The position numbers and the translations under genes were made by a program. From Lewinellaceae bacterium (GTDB lineage: Bacteria > Bacteroidota > Bacteroidia > Chitinophagales > Saprospiraceae): 64,000 nucleotides of DNA. Below, piece by piece: positions 17,261 through 28,500 of this stretch. Every line of letters begins with the position of its first letter. The first letter of the stretch is position 1. The stretch lies in assembly GCA_016719605.1 (NCBI GenBank), contig JADJYW010000029.1, positions 124,001 through 188,000 on the forward strand, given 5' to 3'. Below the pieces are notes generated by a model that made no database searches, had not been told where the DNA came from, and saw nothing but the letters and a program-made list of their open reading frames with translations.

Positions 17261-17497
17261 GCATGACGAACGTGGCTCCCTCTCAATTCAATACTCAAAT
17301 AAATTTTAAAAAATTGGCTTTCAGTATTTTACAAACAAATATGGTTTCTGTAAATGTATCAGGATGCTTGGCAGGTTGGATAAGGAGCGTGCACTTTGGT
17401 GTTCGAATTCGCAGCGCTGCAACAAAAAACCTGGCGAGTACTCTCGGTTTACAATCCTGAAATGGCCGGGTAATAAAAGCAAAGTAGGGGTCACACT

Positions 17498-17505
17498 TAA
17501 ATTTG
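17498..17505 (+). promoter_or_regulatory. -7 promoter element of the lipoprotein cluster
   Basis: TAAATTTG matches TAnnTTTG exactly, only seven bases before ATG 17513, implying a very short or absent leader. I see no clear -33 TTG. The rest of the 17261-17512 gap shows no other feature. Confidence 0.35.
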
Positions 17506-17512
17506 TAACAAC

Positions 17513-18163
17513 ATGAAATCTGTATTTGTAACTCGAAATCAGCCTTTTTCCCGCTATGTCCGCCTGGCGGTCTTGCCACTGCTGGCCTTTGTTTTTTCAC
17601 TTGCTTCCTGCCAAAAAGAGTCGACGCCGGCCTTTGATCTACGAGATAAAGTTGCTGTTTCAACGCCGGTAAATGCGCGTACCACCTCGGTGGAGGGCGA
17701 TGTATTGGAGCACACCCAATGGGTAATTGACAATATGCTGCCGCTTGCATTCGATGCGGATGTGTGCGCCGCCCTGTCGTCCGGCAACACCGGCTCTGCT
17801 GTAGTATCTGCCAAACTTGCTGCACTGGGTTATTCCAGTTTTGAGCAATTTTCAGAAGCGTATCGCGCCAGTGGGAGCAGTGTCATGTCGGCTATCCAAG
17901 CCGGAAACCTGTCGGGCACGGCAATTCAACAACTTGTAGCCGGGCATGTATTTGACCTGGGTACGCTGGATGACGGCGATTCGGCGAGCGCCGCCCTCCC
18001 TCCGTGTACCCAGCAATTTCAGTCCGATTTAGCCATGCTTCCACTTGTCTTATTGGCGGCATCAGAAACAGGTCCGGGATCAGGACTTGCCGGGGTTGTA
18101 TATGTTATAACGGCCTATGTAAATTTCAATAATTGCCTGAGAGCAACTTACCCCAATGGCTAG
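17513..18163 (+). CDS. Predicted lipoprotein with hydrophobic, Gly/Ala-rich C-terminus
   Basis: 216 residues. Lipobox FSLASC (Cys near residue 33) after a hydrophobic leader. The middle is helical (VIDNMLPLAFDADVCAAL; an ALGYSSFEQFSEAY repeat-like stretch). The C-terminus carries PPCTQQFQSDLAMLPLVLLA and GLAGVVYVITAYVNFNNCLR, two Cys around a hydrophobic Gly-rich segment that resembles secreted bacteriocin-like tails. No family is recognised. First gene of a co-directional accessory cluster (17513-18967). Confidence 0.6.
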   Translation: MKSVFVTRNQPFSRYVRLAVLPLLAFVFSLASCQKESTPAFDLRDKVAVSTPVNARTTSVEGDVLEHTQWVIDNMLPLAFDADVCAALSSGNTGSAVVSAKLAALGYSSFEQFSEAYRASGSSVMSAIQAGNLSGTAIQQLVAGHVFDLGTLDDGDSASAALPPCTQQFQSDLAMLPLVLLAASETGPGSGLAGVVYVITAYVNFNNCLRATYPNG

Positions 18164-18219
18164 TAAAGGCTTGACCACTAACAATTAGTATTTTTCTTCA
18201 CAATCAAAAGTAATGAGCC

Positions 18220-18690
18220 ATGACAAAAGTAATTTTCTTAACATTGGTTACACTGGTGTCGCTTGTATCCTGTAGCAAAGACACAAAACTGTCCGCCTCG
18301 GATTTAGAGGCCTTGCAGGCAAATCTGAATGCCGATTCGGAAGTTGAAAAAGCACGCTCCTGTTTTTCACAACACTGCCGGATTATAGCCTCCTTTCAGC
18401 CGAGTGATCTTCGTGAAATACAGGCTACAGTCGAATCCTGCGGGTTTTACGCCTCGACGGCTACGATACCCGAGTTGGAGAAATGTTTGGCTGGAAGCCC
18501 GTTCAAGGAGCAATTTGTCCAGGGTGAAGTGTTCCTTCGGGAATATGAAAAAGCATTCAAATCGGTGGAAAAACGCTTCCCGGAGTTGTTGCAGTTGAGT
18601 CCTCGGCAGCGAGCTGCTATGATCGTTCAAATTGGCGACGAACTTCCCAAAGCGATTCTATCCGACCATCAGACAAAACAAAAAAAATAA
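18220..18690 (+). CDS. Predicted small lipoprotein (paralogue A)
   Basis: 156 residues. Leader LTLVTLVSLVSCSK with lipobox LVSC, then a helical domain: LNADSEVEKARSCFSQH, SFQPSDLREIQATVESCGFY, PELEKCLAGSPF, KRFPELLQLSP. It aligns over most of its length with the protein at 19084-19608 (shared ESCG, PELEKCL-GNP/GSP and RFPEL/RYPEL blocks). Only 7 bp separate it from the Cys-rich miniprotein gene. No known family recognised. Confidence 0.65.
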   Translation: MTKVIFLTLVTLVSLVSCSKDTKLSASDLEALQANLNADSEVEKARSCFSQHCRIIASFQPSDLREIQATVESCGFYASTATIPELEKCLAGSPFKEQFVQGEVFLREYEKAFKSVEKRFPELLQLSPRQRAAMIVQIGDELPKAILSDHQTKQKK

Positions 18691-18697
18691 CTCAATC

Positions 18698-18967
18698 ATG
18701 AAAAAAAGACTCCAGGTACTCACGCTTGTCTTTCTGATGGGCGTGTCCTTTCAAGCAATTGCGGCTCCCTGCTACACGACCTTTTCCTATCAGGCAAGCA
18801 TAGCGGCTGCTCAGTATACACAGCAGTGGGTAGACTGTACAGGCATAATACTCTCCGGCCCGTGCAAAACGGAAGCAACAGCAAGATATAACCAAGAGAT
18901 GTTCAATATTACTGCTTCCTGGAATCAGTGTTGCTGTACCAATGGGCTATCCTGCTGCGGAAATTAA
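18698..18967 (+). CDS. Small exported cysteine-rich protein
   Basis: 89 residues. The N-terminal signal peptide (LQVLTLVFLMGVSFQAIA) is cleaved before APCYTT. The mature part of about 66 residues has eight cysteines, five of them in WNQCCCTNGLSCCGN at the C-terminus, suggesting a disulfide-rich fold. ATG 18698 puts the signal at the N-terminus. It lies between two paralogous lipoprotein genes and ends 37 bp before a strong terminator. I know no named family for it. Confidence 0.65.
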   Translation: MKKRLQVLTLVFLMGVSFQAIAAPCYTTFSYQASIAAAQYTQQWVDCTGIILSGPCKTEATARYNQEMFNITASWNQCCCTNGLSCCGN

Positions 18968-19004
18968 CATAGATCAGGCCTTCCTTCACGTCGTACCCTT
19001 TCTC

Positions 19005-19031
19005 CCGGTCGGCGCAAGCCGACCGGTTTTT
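19005..19031 (+). terminator. Rho-independent terminator of the lipoprotein/miniprotein cluster
   Basis: Perfect 9-bp stem CCGGTCGGC / GCCGACCGG with a GCAA tetraloop, followed by TTTTT. Confidence 0.92.
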
Positions 19032-19083
19032 CCAATCAACAGACGTTGCATAACAGCTACGTTATCAATATTTTCGAGCGTAT

Positions 19084-19608
19084 ATGAAACTCATTATCCT
19101 CGCTTCACTACTTTCCATTGCGGCACTTTTTTCGTGTAATAAAGTTGTCGGCAACCCGACCCCAATCCCGGACGCCTCCCTTGAAAGTCGGCTGCATGCC
19201 GACCCGGAAGTACACGCCGCGCGTAAACTCCTGAAAGAGTATGGCCGCACATTGGTTTCACTCCAGCCGGAAGTGCTGCTTGATGTGCTGGCCAAGCTGG
19301 AATCGTGCGGGTTGCATCACGCAACGGCCAACCTGCCGGAATTGGAGAAATGCCTGGAAGGCAATCCGGCACAAAAACCTTACATCCGTTGCGTGCAGTT
19401 GCTCCGACTGTTTGAAAAGTCCGTGCGAACCGTCGAACAACGGTATCCGGAATTAGCCGAACGGAATAGCGATGAAAAAAACAGGATGGTTTTGTTACTG
19501 GAGGAGGAGTCGGTGCTGCCGGTTATTGGCTCGGTGCAAAAAAATCGAGCAATAACCGATATGATACCAAACACGCAGCAGGTAGCGCAGATTTCTAAAA
19601 AAGATTGA
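19084..19608 (+). CDS. Predicted small lipoprotein (paralogue B)
   Basis: 174 residues. Lipobox SIAALFSC, then LHADPEVHAARKLLKEYG, LDVLAKLESCGLHHA, NLPELEKCLEGNP and EQRYPELAERN, matching paralogue A at 18220-18690. It lies after the terminator at 19005-19031 and so has its own transcription start. It has a longer C-terminal tail than paralogue A. Function unknown; duplicated lipoproteins flanking a secreted disulfide-rich protein suggest a partner or immunity role (inference). Confidence 0.65.
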   Translation: MKLIILASLLSIAALFSCNKVVGNPTPIPDASLESRLHADPEVHAARKLLKEYGRTLVSLQPEVLLDVLAKLESCGLHHATANLPELEKCLEGNPAQKPYIRCVQLLRLFEKSVRTVEQRYPELAERNSDEKNRMVLLLEEESVLPVIGSVQKNRAITDMIPNTQQVAQISKKD

Positions 19609-19609
19609 G

Positions 19610-19653
19610 GTAAAGAAAAAACGGCGCGAAAGGCCCACAAGCCTCCCGCGCCG
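19610..19653 (-). terminator. Rho-independent terminator of thrS
   Basis: Stem CGGCGCGAAAGGC (19622-19634) pairs with GCCTCCCGCGCCG (19641-19653) around a short loop. On the minus strand it is followed by TTTTTTCTTT. It lies 30 bp after the thrS stop; a CGCAATCGAATCAATC direct repeat fills the space between. Confidence 0.85.
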
Positions 19654-19684
19654 CAATCGAATCAATCGAACGCAATCGAATCAA

Positions 19685-21603
19685 TCAAAGCTGCGCCTGC
19701 ACCATCGCTGCAAACTCAGCCACGGTCACCGCACCCTGGTCGCCTTCGCCTTGCTTGCGCACACTCACAGTACCGGCTTCCACTTCTTTTTCGCCCACGA
19801 TGAGCAGGAAGGGAATACGCTTGAGTTCGTTGTCGCGGATTTTGCGGCCGATGGTTTCGTTCCGGTCGTCCACGTCACCACGCATGTCGGCGGCAGCCAG
19901 TTGGTGCTTCACCTGGTGCGCATACTCCGTGAATCGGTCGGATACGGGCAGCACGACGAACTGCTCCGGCGTGAGCCACAGCGGGAACTTGCCCGCGCAG
20001 TGTTCGATAAGCACTGCCGTGAAACGCTCCATGCTTCCGAAGGGGGCGCGGTGGATCATCACCGGGCGGTGCTCCTGGTTGTCGGCACCAATATAGGTCA
20101 GGTTGAAACGCTCCGGCAGGTTGTAATCCACCTGAATGGTGCCAAGTTGCCACGAGCGGCCGAGGGCGTCTTTCACCATAAAGTCGAGTTTGGGGCCGTA
20201 AAAAGCTGCCTCTCCAAGTTCTGTAACGGTAGGCAGGCCAACCTCGGCCGCAGCGTCAATGATGGCCTGCTCGGCCTTGCGCCAGTTCTCGTCGGAGCCT
20301 ACATATTTTTCCTTGTTGTCCGGGTCGCGCAGACTGATCTGGGCGGTGAACTGGTCGAAGCCCATCTTGGCCAGCACAAAGCGGGTGAGGTCGAGTACCC
20401 CGAGGAACTCCTCTTTGAGCTGATCCTCCGTGCAAAAAATGTGAGCATCGTCTTGCGTGAAACCGCGCACACGGGTCAGGCCGTGCAGTTCGCCGGATTG
20501 CTCGTAGCGGTACACCGTGCCAAATTCCGCGATGCGCACGGGCAATTCCCGATACGAGCGCGGCCGGTAGCCATAAATTTCGCAGTGGTGCGGGCAGTTC
20601 ATCGGCTTGAGCAAAAACACCTCATCCTTAGCCGGGGTGAGGATAGGCCGGAAAGCATCCTCGCCGTATTTTTCCCAGTGGCCCGACGTAACGTACAGCT
20701 GCTTGGAACCGATGTGCGGCGTGATAACCGGTGTGTAGCCGCGTTTGATTTGTTCTTTTTTCAGGAAATCCTCCAGACGGGTGCGCAACGCTGTGCCTTT
20801 GGGCAACCACATAGGCAAACCCTGACCCACTTTCTCGGAAAACATGAATAATTCCAGCTCCTGACCAAGTTTGCGGTGGTCGCGTTTTTTGGCTTCCTCC
20901 AGCAGGTGCATGTACTCGTCCAGTTCCTTTTGTTTGGGAAAGGTGATGGCGTACACGCGGGTGAGCTGTTTGCGCTTCTCGTCGCCACGCCAGTAAGCGC
21001 CGGCGAGGTTGAGGATTTTGGCGGCCTTGATCGGCTCGGTGCTGGGGATGTGCGGGCCTTTGCAGAGGTCCACAAAATTGCCCTGCTCGTAAAAGGTGAT
21101 CTGCCCGTCTTCCAACCCTTCGAGGAGCTCGAGCTTGTACTCGTCGCCTTTTTCGGTGAAGTACTGTACCGCTTCGGCTTTGCTCACTTCGCGGCGGTTG
21201 TACTCGGATTTGGCGCGAGCCAGTTCCAACATTTTCTGCTCAATGGCAGGAATGTCGGCGGCAGTCAGCGGCCGGTCGCCGGTGTCAACGTCGTAGTAAA
21301 ATCCGTTTTCGATGGGCGGCCCGATACCGAACTTGATGCCCGGAAACAATGCCTCCAGGGTCTCGGCCAGCAGGTGCGCCGATGAGTGCCAGAACGTAGT
21401 TTTGCCTTCTTTGTCTTCCCATTTATGGAAAACGATGGTGGCATCTTCGGTGATCGGGCGCGTGAGGTCGCGCACTTCGCCGTTGACTTTGGCAGCCAGC
21501 ACAACACGGGCAGGCCCTCGCTGATGGACTTGGCCACATCAAGGGCGGTGGTTCCGGCGGCATACTGACGAATGTTGCCGTCGGGAAATGTGATGTTGAT
21601 CAT
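19685..21603 (-). CDS. thrS: Threonyl-tRNA synthetase, frame broken near the N-terminus
   Basis: Class II aaRS that charges tRNA-Thr. Translation from ATG 21603 gives the TGS domain (MINITFPDGNIRQYAAGTTA) and shifts frame near 21511. The second frame then holds the editing domain (FWHSSAHLLAETLEAL) and the catalytic core: zinc ligand Cys in PMNCPHHCEIYG, motif 2 GTVYRYEQSGELHGLTRVRG, motif 3 IHRAPFGSMERFTAVLIEH, and the anticodon-binding domain (VVLPVSDRFTEYA). One base missing from a GG pair (GGC CTG GCC CGT) restores a 639-residue enzyme. It is probably the only thrS of the cell, so an assembly error is likely. A Uma2 gene lies 102 bp upstream. Confidence 0.93.
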
Positions 21604-21705
21604 AAAAAAGGTGGTTTTGCCCGCCCATACAACAGGCGGGTGCCCGCGCGTCCTACAAACGACGGGGGCGGTTTACGATTGAGGCGCAAAGGTAGGGGGA
21701 AATTC

Positions 21706-22332
21706 CTATCCGTAAATATCCCGCAACGCCACCGCCTGCCCGTCCACCAAAAACGTATCGTCCAGGCTTTGCAAGTTGGTTTCCAACCACTGTCCGGTCT
21801 TTTCAATACGCTCAAACACCGTCACTTCATGCCGTTGCGCTTCGAGGAAAAGGATGTAGCGCAGGGTAGGGATTTTTTTGTAGCAGGGCAGTTTTTCGCC
21901 AAAATCGTATTGGCGGGTGTTTTTCGACAACACTTCAAAAAGCAGCACAGGCGTCAGTTCGGCGTTCATGCCCGGGCGGTACTCGTACAATTGCGCGGGC
22001 TGCGCCACCACAGAGCCGTCGGGGTTGAACACCGCATGGTCGCAATCGGGGATACACAACGGGCGGTTGCTGTTGTGAACTTTAAAATTGGGGTTCGACT
22101 TTGGAAAAATCCGTTTCAGGACATGGAGCAGTTCAGCCATCAGGCTGCTGTGGTCTTCAGATTCATAACTCATGGTGGTTATAATTTCCTGGTTGTAATA
22201 ATCGGCCCGGTATTCGGCTTCTTCCAGCAACTCCCAGTACTCCTCGAAAGTAGCGGGAAACCGTACGATCGCGCCCTGAGCAAGATCGTAGAGTTCCTGG
22301 TTGGTCAGCGGAAATTTGATGGAGGTATTCAT
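21706..22332 (-). CDS. Uma2 family PD-(D/E)xK endonuclease-like protein
   Basis: 208 residues. Uma2 (DUF820) features: EEAEYRADYYNQEIITTMSY near the N-terminus, the catalytic Asp in AVFNPDGSV, and the Glu/Lys strand LLFEVLSKNTRQYD followed by KLPCYKKIPTLRYILF. The family is a restriction-endonuclease-fold group of unknown role, common in mobile and repeated families. It is paralogous to 47417-48046. ATG 22332 is used; the upstream open frame reads into the promoter area of the giant gene. Upstream of thrS on the same strand. Confidence 0.85.
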   Translation of the reverse strand: MNTSIKFPLTNQELYDLAQGAIVRFPATFEEYWELLEEAEYRADYYNQEIITTMSYESEDHSSLMAELLHVLKRIFPKSNPNFKVHNSNRPLCIPDCDHAVFNPDGSVVAQPAQLYEYRPGMNAELTPVLLFEVLSKNTRQYDFGEKLPCYKKIPTLRYILFLEAQRHEVTVFERIEKTGQWLETNLQSLDDTFLVDGQAVALRDIYG

Positions 22333-22528
22333 GGTGTTGCGCCTGTTGTTATCGAATCGTACCACAAACCTAAGGTAAAAAAGCCGGAAGGCTGCACGGA
22401 AAAATTGGCCCGGGCTTAACACCATGCTGCCCTTTACCGACAGATTATTTTTTCCCAAACAACAAGCGAATGCCCGCCCGCCGGTATCTTCGTTGCATTC
22501 CACAGTTCTGAATCAACTTTCCAAAACG

Positions 22529-25500
22529 ATGAAACCACTCTACCTCGCCGCCAGCTTTTTCCTCCTGCCCCTGTGTGCCGCTGCACATAACACGGAACCC
22601 GCCAACAGCATTGATATTTCCCTGAGCGTCACGCATGTCAGTTGCGCCGGGGCAGAAGACGGGGCTATCTCTGTTATGGTAAGCGGCGGCAGCGCGCCCT
22701 ATTCTTATACCTGGAGTACCGGAAGTACCGGGCCTGTCAATCCGGGGCTTTCTCCGGGAGCATACACGGTCACGGTCACCGACGTTACCGGCGCTACAGA
22801 TACAGCCACCGCCACCGTGCTCGAAGCCGATCCCATCCTGCTGAGCGCCGATGTAGAAGACCCGCTTTTCCTAATCCCCGGCAGCGGCAAAATCACCCTG
22901 AATGCTTGCGGCGGCACACCGCAATACACCTACCTCTGGTCAACCGGAGGCACGACAAAAAATCTGACAAATCTGCACGGTGGTGTTTATGAGGTTACTG
23001 TTGTTGACAGCAAAGGTTGCACGGCAACCTTGCCTGTGGCGGTCAATGATCCCGGGGACACGAGTGTATTCTTTTGGTTGGAATCGTTTGACAATATGCG
23101 CTGCGACACGCCTTGCGCACAAATCATACTAAACCCGCAGCAAGGTGTCGAGTATGACTGGATTGGCCCGGGCGGTTTTACGAGCACAGCGCTTTCCAAT
23201 CAGTTGTGTTACCCGGGAATTTACCAGATCACAGCCTGGGCCGGCGGCCCAAATGGCAACAGCGTAACCAATTACTTCGTAGTGCGCCCCAAACTCCCCG
23301 CCCCGCCCCTGCAAATCCAGTCCTCCAGCCCCACCTATTGTACCGGCACGTCGTTTGGTTCCTGCGAACAACTCTGCCCCAACAGCACCGTCACCTACAC
23401 GGCCGTACCAACCAACAACCCTTGCGGGCCAATTGAGTACACCTGGACTATCACCGGCGCCGTGGACTACACCGTGAGCGCCACCGGCGAATCGGTAACC
23501 ATACAATGGGGCGACCCAGGCGGCGGGCAAATAGCCGTGCGCGGCGAAAACGAATTTTACTGCTATTCCTCCACCAACAAATGCATTTTGGTCACGGAAG
23601 AACCCCAGGCCCACTTCGCCGCCAGCCCCGCCCCGGCACCCGACGGCGTATTGCGCGTGTGCAAAGGCCAAACGGTATGGTTCGACAACACCAGCCTCGA
23701 CGCCACGCAGTACGAATGGCAGTTTTCCGACGACCTCTCCGGCACCAACGCAGAAAATACCCAGCACATGTTTTCCACACCCGGCCTGTTTCAGGTCGCG
23801 CTCATCGCCCGTAACCAGTGTTTTTGCGCCGACACGACCCTGCTCGATGTGGAAGTGCTGGATACCGAAACGCCGCTCGTGGAGTGCGTGAGCACCATCT
23901 GCCCCGGCGAAACGGTCACGTATTCCACGCCCGCCACCTGTATGCCGTTCGTCTGGACGGTTTCCGCCAACGGCAACATCGTATCGGGCGGCGGCCCAAC
24001 GGACCCTACCATCACGGTGCAATGGCTGAGCGGCCCCGACGGCACGATCAGCCTGGCGGTACCCACCTGCGGCGCCAACACCTGCCCCGAACCGGCCGTG
24101 CTGCGGGTGCCCGTGCTATCCGACCTGGCGAAAATCGAAGGCCCCGACCGCGTTTGCCCCGGCACGGAAGCGACGTACACGATCTCGCCGTTCGACGGCA
24201 CCTATTTTTCCTGGAAAATACTGGGCGGCAGCGGGGAAATCCTCGAAGGCCAAGGCACCAATGAGGTACAGGTGCGCTGGAATTTCCCGAATTCAATCTC
24301 CCGCCTCATCGTGGAATATGAAAACTGCTACCTCGATTGCAGCGGGAGCGACACGCTTCAGGTGCGCGTGCGTCCGCCTTACGGCCTGCATGGCCCGGTC
24401 GAACTTTGCGCCGACGCAACGGGTACGGTAAAAACAGTTTTGGGAACCTCCGGCGCATTGCTCAGCAACTGGTGGACCCTGCACGGGCCGGATGGTTCGG
24501 TCGTGTGGACGTCGCCCGCGCATGCTACATCCGTCAGCCCGACATTTTCAGCCGGCCCCGGTTCCTACCGTTTGGTGGCCGTGCCCGATCCGGCAGTTTT
24601 CAACAACACCTGCTCCGACAGCGCCGAGTGGACAATATTAGTGGCGCCCAAACCAGCCAAACCCACGGGAATTGGTGGCCCCGACCAATACTGCCCCGGC
24701 TCGCCGACTTCCTTCAGCGCGCTCGGCATTGCGCCGCAAAACAAGGCGGTTTGGAGTATCAAAAATACCGACGCCAATCCCATCGCCCAAGAGGGCAACC
24801 CCGCAAACGCCACCTTTACCGCCGGCGACCCGCGCTGGGTAGCCGCCCGGCAGGTGTCCACCGAGGGACTGGGCTGCACGTCGGACACAATCCGGCTGCT
24901 GCTTGGCGCCGCCAAACCCTTGCCCGTGAGCGGTGCGCCCGGGGTGTGCGCCGGCGCCGTGGCCACATATTCCGCGCCCGACTACCCCAATTTTGATTAC
25001 CAATGGACCATTATTCCCGCCGACGCGGGCGCGATTAGCGCCGGGCAAGGCACGCACGAGGTGGAAATTTTCTGGCCGCATGCCGGCGTTTTTGAGGTGC
25101 AACTGAGCATTTGCGGCCAGCAAACAACCCACACCGTGGAGGTTTGGGCCTTGCCGCAGCCCAAGCCCCAATTCCCGGAAGGCGTTTGTCCAGGCGATTC
25201 CGTGGTAGCGTCGTCTGCCGCAGTGTTTGATGCCTATTTATGGAAAAACGAAACCGGCGCCACCGTCGGAACGACAAATACGGCGCTTGTGCCCTGGGGG
25301 GCGTACGCCCTGGTGGTGACCGACGACCGCGGCTGCCGGGGCACGGCGGAGTTTTTTGTGAAAGAATACCCAAAACCAAATCTGACCATCAGCACCCTGG
25401 ATCCCACCGGGTTTTGCAACAACTCCCTTTTCGTGAAAATGACCGCGCTTACCACCGAAGACGGTGATTTTCAATACGAGTGGTTTCAGGACGGTTTGCC

Positions 25501-28500
25501 GGTAGGCGACAACACACCGATCTACTACACCAACCAGTACGGCAACTACACCGCTCGCGTGACCAACCAGTACGGCTGCTCGGCTACCGACGGCCCGATC
25601 CGTGTTTTTGAATACTGCGGGGGCGTTTGCCACAACCCCAACCATGCGCCCAAGTGCCCGCCGGGCGCCGTGGACATCGGTATTCAGCCCCTCCCCCAGT
25701 GCACTGATTTTCAGTTCAACGTACTTGCCGGCGCCGACTATTTACCCGGCTCGGCGAATTGGCGGTTTGGCGAATCCGGCGCCAGTTTTCTCGGCAGCAG
25801 TACCGACGACAATCCCGTGTTTTCATTTCCAAATGCCGGGCAGTACATCGTGGTACTGTACGCTACCCTGCAAAACGGCGCCGCCTGTACGGTGCTCGAC
25901 TCGGTGAAAGTGCTGGCTGCCGCCCAGTTCGGGCAGGTGCGCAGCTGTCCGGGCGACTCCACCAGTTTGAAAGATGTGAGCACTTTTTTGCCCGGCACCT
26001 CCATCGTTTCCTGGCAATGGGATTTTGGCGATCCGGCTTCCGGAGCAGCCAACCAATCGAACCAACGCGACGTGAAACACCAGTATGCCATGGCCGGCCC
26101 GTATCCGGTCAGCCTCACCGTCACGGCGGTTGGCGGCTGCACGTCCACATTTTCGGAAAACGTTGTCGTTCCCGAATTTCCGACGCTGGTACCGGTGCCG
26201 CAAACGGCCCTTTGCGCAGGTAATGCCACGCCTTTGGCCATTACGGAAACCGCTGACCTGACATTTGTTACCTGGAATTTTGACGATCCGGCCAGTGGGC
26301 CGCTGAATACGGCCTCGGGCGCCGAAGTTTTTCACCAATACGCCGCAGCCGGGACGTATGCGCCGGCCGTCACGGCCCGAAATGTGGCCGGGTGCAGCCT
26401 TACTCTGGACCAAACGCTCGAAATTTTTCCAAACCTGCTCACCGGGGCGATCAGTCCCGGTGGTATTTCGGTGCTATGCCAGGGGCAATCGCTGCTGCTG
26501 GATGCGCCGCCGGTTGGGGTTTTCTACTCGTGGTCAAACGGCGCGTCGGGGCAACAAATCACGGTCGCGCAAACCGGCCTGTACGCGCTCACCGTCACCG
26601 ACGCAATGGGCTGCACCTTTTCGCCTCCGGCAAAAGAAGTAAACGTGTTGCCTGCACCCGACGGCGCCATTCGGGCGCTCCTGTTCAACGAAAACGACCA
26701 AATCACGGGTATCGAAACCAGTGCCCTGACGGTATGTGCGGGCGAAACCGTGCACCTGTACACCAATGAGCAGGCCAACCACAACTACGCCTGGTCGTCG
26801 GGTGGTTTTGGCGGGGTACAGGAGTTTTCGGAAGTTCGAAACAACCTGTTGCCTGCCGGCAATTACTTGTATCATATCACCGTCACGAACGCGCTTACCG
26901 GTTGCACCGCCGTCACGCAGGTTTTCCCGGTGACGGTAAATCCGGTACCCACGGGGCTGGCCGTTTCCACCGACCAAAACTGTGCGGGCACAGTTGCCAA
27001 CGTCAGTTACGACGGCCCGCAACCGCCCGGCTGGCAATATTTCTGGAACAACGGCGCTACCGGGCCGGGATTTGCAACGACGGAGCCGGGACATTTTTTT
27101 GTGCGTGTGGTCAATGAATTTGGCTGTGCCGCCAGCAGTGAAAAAGTGACCATCCTGCCCGGGCCAAATATCGCGGCCCTGCCCTCGGGTTGCCACCGCC
27201 GCTGCGAACCTGATTCGTTGTGTTTGCCGGCTATGCCGGAAATCGTCAGTTGGCAGTGGTTTTTCAACGGCGCGGCAATCCCCGGCGCCACCGGCCCGAA
27301 TCTGGTAGCCACCGAAAGCGGCGCCTACTGGGCCGAACTGACCGATACCAGCGGCTGCCACGCGCAAAGTGTGCCGCTCACCCTGGAACTTTTCACCGGC
27401 ACGGGCGACGTACTCGGGTCGGTTTGGTCCGATGTGAACCACAACGGGATCATTGACCCGGCCGACACGTTGGTCGGCGGCATCCCCGTTCAACTTTGGC
27501 AAAATGGCGGTATCGTCTCCGGTGGACAATCCGGCGCGGGCGGGCAGTTTGTTTTTGGAAATGTGCCGTCTGTCGGCGGGTTTGTCGTCGTGGACAGCGT
27601 GGCGTTGCCAGTCGGCTGGAACATTGTTATCGGGCAAAGCCCGGCCGATTTGGTTGGGTGTGCAGCGGTAGCACAAGCGCAGTTGTTGTTGGCTGGGCCG
27701 GCGCCGTGTTTGCCCACGCTGGGCACGCTGAACGCTACTGCCTGTGCGGGTGGCAGTTTCGACTACAACGGCACGGCCATACCGGCGGGAACTTCACAGG
27801 AATTTACCCTGCAAAACCACCTCGGCTGCGATTCCGTGCTCACGGTGACCGTGGCCGAGCAGGCCGTTACGTTCGGAACGTTGAGCGCTGCCGCTTGTCC
27901 GGGAAGCAGTTTCGACTACAACGGCACGGCCATACCGGCGGGAACTTCGCAGGAATTTATCCTGCAAAACTATCTCGGATGCGATTCCGTGCTCACGGTG
28001 ACCGTGGCCGAGCAGGCCGTTACGTTCGGTACGTTGAGCGCGGCGGCTTGTCCGGGTGGCAGTTTCGACTACAACGGCACGGCCATACCGGCGGGAACTT
28101 CGCAGGAATTTACTTTGCTAAACCATCTCGGTTGCGATTCCGTGCTCACGGTGACCGTGGCCGAGCAGGCTGTTACGTTTGGAACGTTGAGCGCCGCCGC
28201 TTGTCCGGGTGGCAGTTTCGACTACAACGGCACGGCCATACCGGCGGGAACTTCGCAGGAATTTACTTTGCAAAACTATCTCGGATGCGATTCCGTGCTC
28301 ACGGTGACCGTGGCCGAGCAGGCCGTTACGTTTGGAACGTTGAGCGCCGCCGCTTGTCCGGGAAGTAGTTTTGACTACAACGGCACGGCCATACCGGCGG
28401 GAACTTCGCAGGAATTTACCCTGCAAAACTATCTCGGATGCGATTCCGTACTTACGGTGACCGTGGCCGAGCAGGCCGTTACGTTCGGCACGTTGAGCGC

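Noticed and set aside
22424..22528. 35-residue N-terminal extension of the giant protein
   Set aside because: ATG 22529 begins a clean signal peptide; the extension would bury it.
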